Shown piece after piece: positions 1 through 6,500 of a stretch of 12,626 nucleotides of DNA. The stretch is from positions 7,946 to 20,571 of the forward strand of contig NHDJ01000096.1 of the NCBI GenBank assembly GCA_002167265.1. Reading direction: 5' to 3'. The number at the start of each line of letters is the position of its first letter. Position 1 is the stretch's first letter. The notes beneath the pieces are model-generated. The model ran no database searches, was not told the DNA's origin, and was given only the letters and a program-made list of their open reading frames with translations. The DNA is from Verrucomicrobia bacterium TMED56. Its GTDB lineage: Bacteria; Verrucomicrobiota; Verrucomicrobiia; Opitutales; Seribacteraceae. Both the position numbers and the translations under genes were made by a program.

Positions 1-595
1 ATCCGACTTGCAAATATGCATCGGTATTTGATGGAAATAAATTATCATTACTCGAATTTATTAAGGATTGCTCAGTGCCATTCAAATAAAACTTGGATGC
101 TCCATAATTTCCACTAGCAGGTCGCTCCCATACCTGTAAACCGGTCGAATTATCTGTTATTGTACCATAGAAAATATATCCGTCACCGTATCTCCATGCC
201 CATCCTTGTGAACCTGCAGTAGTTTGAAAAAAACCAGGGCTATTTCCAATCTGAATGATTTCATCAGACAAACCAACGCTTGTTTCAATATGGGTGACTG
301 CAAAAATTAACAAATCCGGATTAGTGCCCAGTCCAAGGCGGGTGGTGCTCTCAAGGAAGTGGGTGGAAATATCGCCTTCAAAATCAACTGCTGTTTTCCC
401 ATTTATTGAAGCAGGAGCAAGGATGGGACGGTTGTTTGAAGTTGTTTGATCAAGATGATTGCCCATACCGCTTTTATCCTTCCATCCACCTATTCCATAG
501 TTGGCAAAATCATTAAAGTTTTGTGTTTTGTAGAGTGTTTGATTGTCATCCGCATCCAACCAAAGGGAAAGATTTACCGCATCAGTGGGAAGAAA
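1..595 (-). other. LamG / concanavalin-like domain of the giant protein (residue 2809 onward, cut by window edge)
   Basis: The segment starts FLPTDAVNLSLWLDADDNQT and continues with GGWKDKSGMGNHLDQ, NRPILAP, INGKTAVDFEG and LIFAVTHIE. This WLDA...W.DKSG.G.....P....NG...V.F.G pattern is typical of LamG-like jelly-roll domains in large secreted bacterial proteins. Such domains often bind carbohydrate or other extracellular ligands. About 198 residues are visible; the end of the domain and whatever follows lie outside the window. Confidence 0.75.
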
Positions 596-3500
596 ATCCT
601 GCACCTGGCTAGTCAGTTCTTCAAAATCCGCCCCATTCAAATCACGAAATTGAACCAGTCCTTCATCGGAGATTGTAAACACTGTATCTGGTGAAGATGT
701 ATCCACCCACGACCATACTAATTCTCCCGCAGAATCATCATTGGCCTTGAGAATTGCGACTCTTTGTACACCTTCCGCGACATCAATGATTCGAGAGCTG
801 GTAATTTCGGGAAGATCATTAATAGAGGTAACTGTGACATTTACATCATAGGAAACTGTAAGCCCCTGATGATTTTCGGCAGTGATGGTAAATGATTCTA
901 TTCCTGTAAAATTGGCATCCGGGGTGTAGGAAAATCTTTGATTGAGCAAATCGAAAGAAACATTTCCATCGGATTCTCCGGTGGATGAAAGATTGGCAAT
1001 TCCGGGACCCGGAGCAGGATTGGCGTTGTCGTCTGTAACATTGATGTCGATATTTAGAAGGGCTGTGTCTTCCATGATTTCGAAAGTTTTATTGTTATCC
1101 CCAAAGGTTGGTGCTTCCGGTCCGTCCAATATAACCACCGTTACATTTTGCTCGTCATATTCTGGACTCGTACCGTCATCAGTCACCCGGATGAGAATAC
1201 TGTAATTATTGTCGAGATCAGAATCCAAAGGGTTTTCATAATCAGGAACGGCCAAAAGTGAAACCAGTCCAGTCGAAGCATTGATTTCAAAAAACTGATG
1301 ATCTGCCTGTTGAAGGATTGAATAAGTAAGGACTTCGTTACCCGTTGTAGTTTCAGTGTTGGTGGCAACCACGGAGAAAAGATCGAGGGTTTGACTGGTC
1401 TCCGAATGCAAGAATGAAGATGTCCAATTTCCATCCAAGGAGGATATATATGGGCGGTCATTTACATCACTAACCAGGACGACAACGCTCTGAGTGGTGG
1501 AAAGATTGTTGGAATCCTCAACTTTGACCAATACATCATAGCGATTAAACTCTCCAACATCCGTGGGATATTCGTAATCTGGAAGAGGACTGGAAAAGTA
1601 AAGCTTACCATCATCATGAAAGCGGTTTTCATCAAATTTTGAGCGGTCTTCACCACCCACGAAAGAATATTGAAAGACTTGTGCCTGCCTACCGGTATCA
1701 GAGAGAAGGATTGATTTGGTACTAGAACCAATATTCAGGGCAACTGGATTTTCAAATGTACCATTTTTCTGAGCCGTCGTTTCATATAAGCTGACATAAT
1801 GTGAAGAATCATCAGAAAATACCAGGGTAGTTCCATTTTGCCCATTCTCTGGAATAATTTCCAGATCACTTGGAAAACTCAGTGCAAGGTTACTATCTTG
1901 ATGAAGGGAAAGTGGCGTGGGACTAGAGAAACCAGAAACAGACTGAACCAGAACATTGGGAGGTGCGTTGATTTGTGCTGCGTATACAATATCTAACATG
2001 CCATCTGCGGTCAAATCATAGGCTTTTGCAAACCTACCCTCTCCAGCATAAGTCCCAAGTGTGGAGAATGTAAAGCTAAGCAAATTATTAGTACCCAGAC
2101 CATTATTGTACCCAACAAGCACTTCATCCTTAGCTGAAATCAAAAGGTCAAGCGTTCCGGAATTATCAATGTCAGACAATTCAAGATGTCTTGGTTTTGA
2201 GAAAATATTTGTAATATTTTGCTTCCATGTAAAAGAAACCGGGGTTGTTTTATCATTCAGATAAACATCTATAACACCATTGAGGCGGGGTGTTAACAAA
2301 TCATCATAGGAATCGCCGTCGACATCCCCAAATGCAAAATGAGAAATCGTCTGTGATGTCGTAGTAGTGATCAAATTTGACTGTTGAGAAAAGGCTCCAG
2401 CATTATTTTCAAACCATCCGATTTTATCTGCTGCAGGTTCGTTGAATGATACAATCAGATCAAGATCCCCGTCCTGATCAAGGTCCTTAACCACCATATC
2501 TTTGGGGTTCACAGCTGTACCCAAGTCCAATGAAACAGAAGGAGCAAATCCAGATGTATTGGGATCATATTCAAAATATTTAATTTCATCTGGAGTAGGA
2601 TTAACCGCAAGGCTAAGGACTAAAAGATCATCGTAACCATCCTTGTTAAAGTCTCCATTTACCACTTGAGATGGATTGCCAAGACTATCGATCAATGATG
2701 TCCCAGAACTTGGATACATCGCAGAAATTGAACTATTGTTATCTGTGTGAGAAAGATAGCGAAGTTCATTCGTCTCGGAGGCGATAAAAACGATATCGGA
2801 ATTTTCCTTGGTTGCATTAGGATCAACCACACTCAAATCCACGATAAATCCTCTATTTTCCTCAAGTTCCAACTTTGTCAAGTTCGGGTTGGAAATAACT
2901 GGCAAGCCAAAGACTGGAGGTTCGTAGGTATCGGTTATGAATACGGTGACATTTTGCTCATCATACGCCCCTCCACTATCCGTGGCGCGAACAATCAAGT
3001 TATAGGAATTATTTGCCCCTGTATCCAATGGGGTTTCATAATCTGGTTGAACAAATAAACTTACCGCACCAGAAACCACATCGACATCAAAAAATTGTTG
3101 ATCAGCACCCCCTGATTTGCTGAAGGAAATTGTCTCTAAAAGATAATCCTCCTCATTGGTAGCAGTTACGGTAAACAAATACAGACTGGCATTTGATTCA
3201 TTGTGATCGAAGGAAGATGTCCAGTTTCCATCTAAGGAAGTGATCACGGGTTGATCATTTACATCACTTACCGTAACCGAAACTGTTTTGGAAGTGGAAC
3301 CTCCATTTTGATCCGCAACTTTTACGATAACGTCGTATCGATTGGCACCTCCATTATCAGTTGGATTTTCAAAATCTGGAAAGGGTGACTGAAAGTACAA
3401 TTTTCCATCATTATTAAAACGTGGTTCATCGAAAGTTAATTCGTCTTCTCCACCATCAAAACTGTAGGTAAAAACTTCCTCACTCCGATTCAAATCACTT

Positions 3501-6500
3501 AGAACCACAAATTTATTGGTGGTTCCAGCATCGACGAAAATGGGTTCTTCAAAACTACCATCATTGGCAGGGTTGGCTTCATAAAGACTGAAATACTGAC
3601 TGTTTTGATCTGCAATAACCAAAGTCTCCCGGGTCAAATCTGTTGCTGGAATAAGTCGAGCGTCACTGGGGTATCCCAACGCCTGGGCGGAATAAGTATT
3701 GTTTGTCAGTGGGATTGAGGTATTGAATCCGGTAGCATTTTGGACAAGGACTTTCGGAACCAAAGTCTGTCCTGTAGCAAAAACTACATCCAGTTTCCCG
3801 TCCCGTGTAAGATCAAATGCCTTGGCAAAGCGTCCTTCCTGCCCGGAATAACTTTCTAGGAGTGTAAAACTGAGCATTACCCTACTGTCTGAACCCAAAC
3901 CACTGCTGTGGGCTAAAGACAATTCACCCCTTGCTGAAATGAGGAGGTCTGATGTCCCTGAAGAATCAAAATCAGCCAGCTCTACATAGCTTGGAAAAAC
4001 GATTAGATTGCCACTGCCAAAAGATGTGAGTGATTGATCTAAAGAGAAAGCATTAGAACCATTATTCAGATAAATATCGACTGCGTTGTTTGATTTTCTG
4101 GCAATCACGATATCTAAATGAGAATTTCCGTCGATATCACCCATTGCAAAGTGTTCAAAATCAATGGATCCAACCGAAAGCGAACTACTGGTGATGAGTT
4201 TTTGCATGGACCCAAATGACCCAGAATTGTTTTGATACCATCCGATTGTGTCATTGTTTTCACCAACAAATGAAACAACTAAATCTTTAAATCCATCTTC
4301 ATCAAGATCAGTGGCAATTGCGAATTTGGGCCCATCATCCCCTGCAGTTAAAGTGGCAGGAGCGTCGAAAACTAGGCTTGCGGAATTAAATTTTGAAATT
4401 TCTATACTGTTGGCATTTTGATTCAAAGCGACCAGGTCGTAATAACCATCATTGTCAAAGTCTTCGGAAACAACATATGTAGGTCCCGCATAAGTACCGG
4501 TCGGGGAACTGACGGATCCATTATAAAAGTCAGATATAGTCGTTGAGTTTCCAGAATGTGAAATGAAATCAACACTGGTTGAACCGTTTACGAAAACCAA
4601 ATCAGGAAAGGGGTTACCGGAATCCTGATCAGAAACTTCAATATCCAGTACATAGCCAGTATTTTCAGGCACAACTACTTGAGTAAGTGCGGCGTTGGTA
4701 ATGACTGGATCGTCATTTGCGTTAGTTATTGAATAGTATCTATCCTGAATGGTTGGCGTGCCACTTATACCCAGTTGCACATGATAGATTCCATCTCCAT
4801 TACTATCGGTGGGATTTTCGAAGTCCTGTGCAGCCAAGAACTCAAGCTGTCCTGTAGCAACATTGAGAGTAAATTTATCCTGATCATCCCCTCCAGAAAG
4901 AACAACAACAACGGTAAGATTATCATCTTCCGAAAATGTTTCGATTGAAAAATTTGGATCTGCCACCAGATTTTCACTGACAGTTGCGGATAGTGAAGCG
5001 ACTGAGTTTCCACTCCCGTCCCTTATTTCCGGATCTTCCACAACATTTTGAATGGTCAGGTAAATGAGGTGACGGACTTGATCTGGATTGGCCGTGTCAT
5101 CTGTTGCATTAACTTCCAATACATAAGAATTATTATTATCCAAAACAGAACCAAGTCCTCGTTCGAAATCAATCTTTGCGGGATCCTTAAATGTTATTCT
5201 TCCGGTAGTGGGATTAATCTCGAAAAGGCTGGTATTGTTGTCGTTGTAATGATTATTGGAAGGACCTAAATTTCCACTGTTGTCCCCCGGATTGTGCGGA
5301 GTCAAACCATAGGTTAAAGGATTACCTTCGTAATCCTTGGCAATCGTGTTAAATACAGTAACATTACTGAGGGAAGTACTAATGGTATGCTCGGAAAAAG
5401 TGCCTGCATCTTTCTGAATAACTGGAGAGGCATTATCATCTGAATACTCAAAGTATGCAGGTTCATCATCATTGATGGTAGAAAGTAAAAGATTAAAACT
5501 ATGAGAGGTATTTTCAATATCTGTCACCGTAATATTAAGATCATATACATTGTCGGTGTTATTATCGTCTGGTGACTCGTAATTAGGGGGATTTCTGAGT
5601 GTCAGAGTGGTTAGGTATCCCGAACTTGGCATAACCCTGAACTTGGGGGCATCTGGGCCACTTAAACTCCATATGAAAACTGAAGATGGTGGAATATCAT
5701 ATGGATCAGAGGCATTCAGTTCCATACTCCAGGTCGAATTATTTTCCAAAATAATCCTGGTGATTTCAGAAGAAAGTAAAGAAGTGCCGTTACCCTCGCG
5801 AATTACCGGAGCGTCGGGTACATCAACCACATCAAAAACAAGTGGAAAAATACTGGGATTTGATCCATCCGTCACCGAGATGTCAATGTAGGTCAATCCT
5901 TCATAATTCGCTTTCGGGGTAAACTTCAAAGCACCACTCAATTCATTGAGCTCAAGTGTTCCATTCGAATCATTACTACCATCGTAGTTGATAAAATTAC
6001 TGGTGAAAGTGAGCCCGAGAGAACTGTTATTGTCTGGGTCTCTGGCGTGATCTGACAAGTTTGCGGAAACACTCGTATCCTCATCAAGAGTATACTGCAA
6101 AAAACTGATCTTAACATTGGATGCTGGCCCGGCAAAAAACTCGGGAGCTTCGGGTTGTTCATTGACATCGATGGTAAAGTTTGCGTCGTGATATCCTCCC
6201 CTCCCGTCACTTGCACGCACCAGAATTTGGTAGGATGTAACCGACTCATAGTCTGATGGTAAATTGAATTTTAAACTTCCATTTAAATCCAATGCAAACG
6301 CATCCGTATCTCCACCAACTTCAAGCCAGGTAATGGTATCAGGACCGGCTCCACTTTGATTATCTTCATCTGTAACATACTGACTAAGCTGCATCGAAGC
6401 GTTCTGTTTGAGTGGTTCATCAATATTGAGTGGGATGGGTGTAATCACGGGAGCATCATTTACATCAGTTACTCTGACCGTAAAAGCAGCAGTTGAAGAT

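Noticed and set aside
1115..4708. Duplicated module as an assembly artefact or recent recombination product
   Set aside because: The two copies differ at many residues and bases throughout, with small indels, so they are distinct true sequences.
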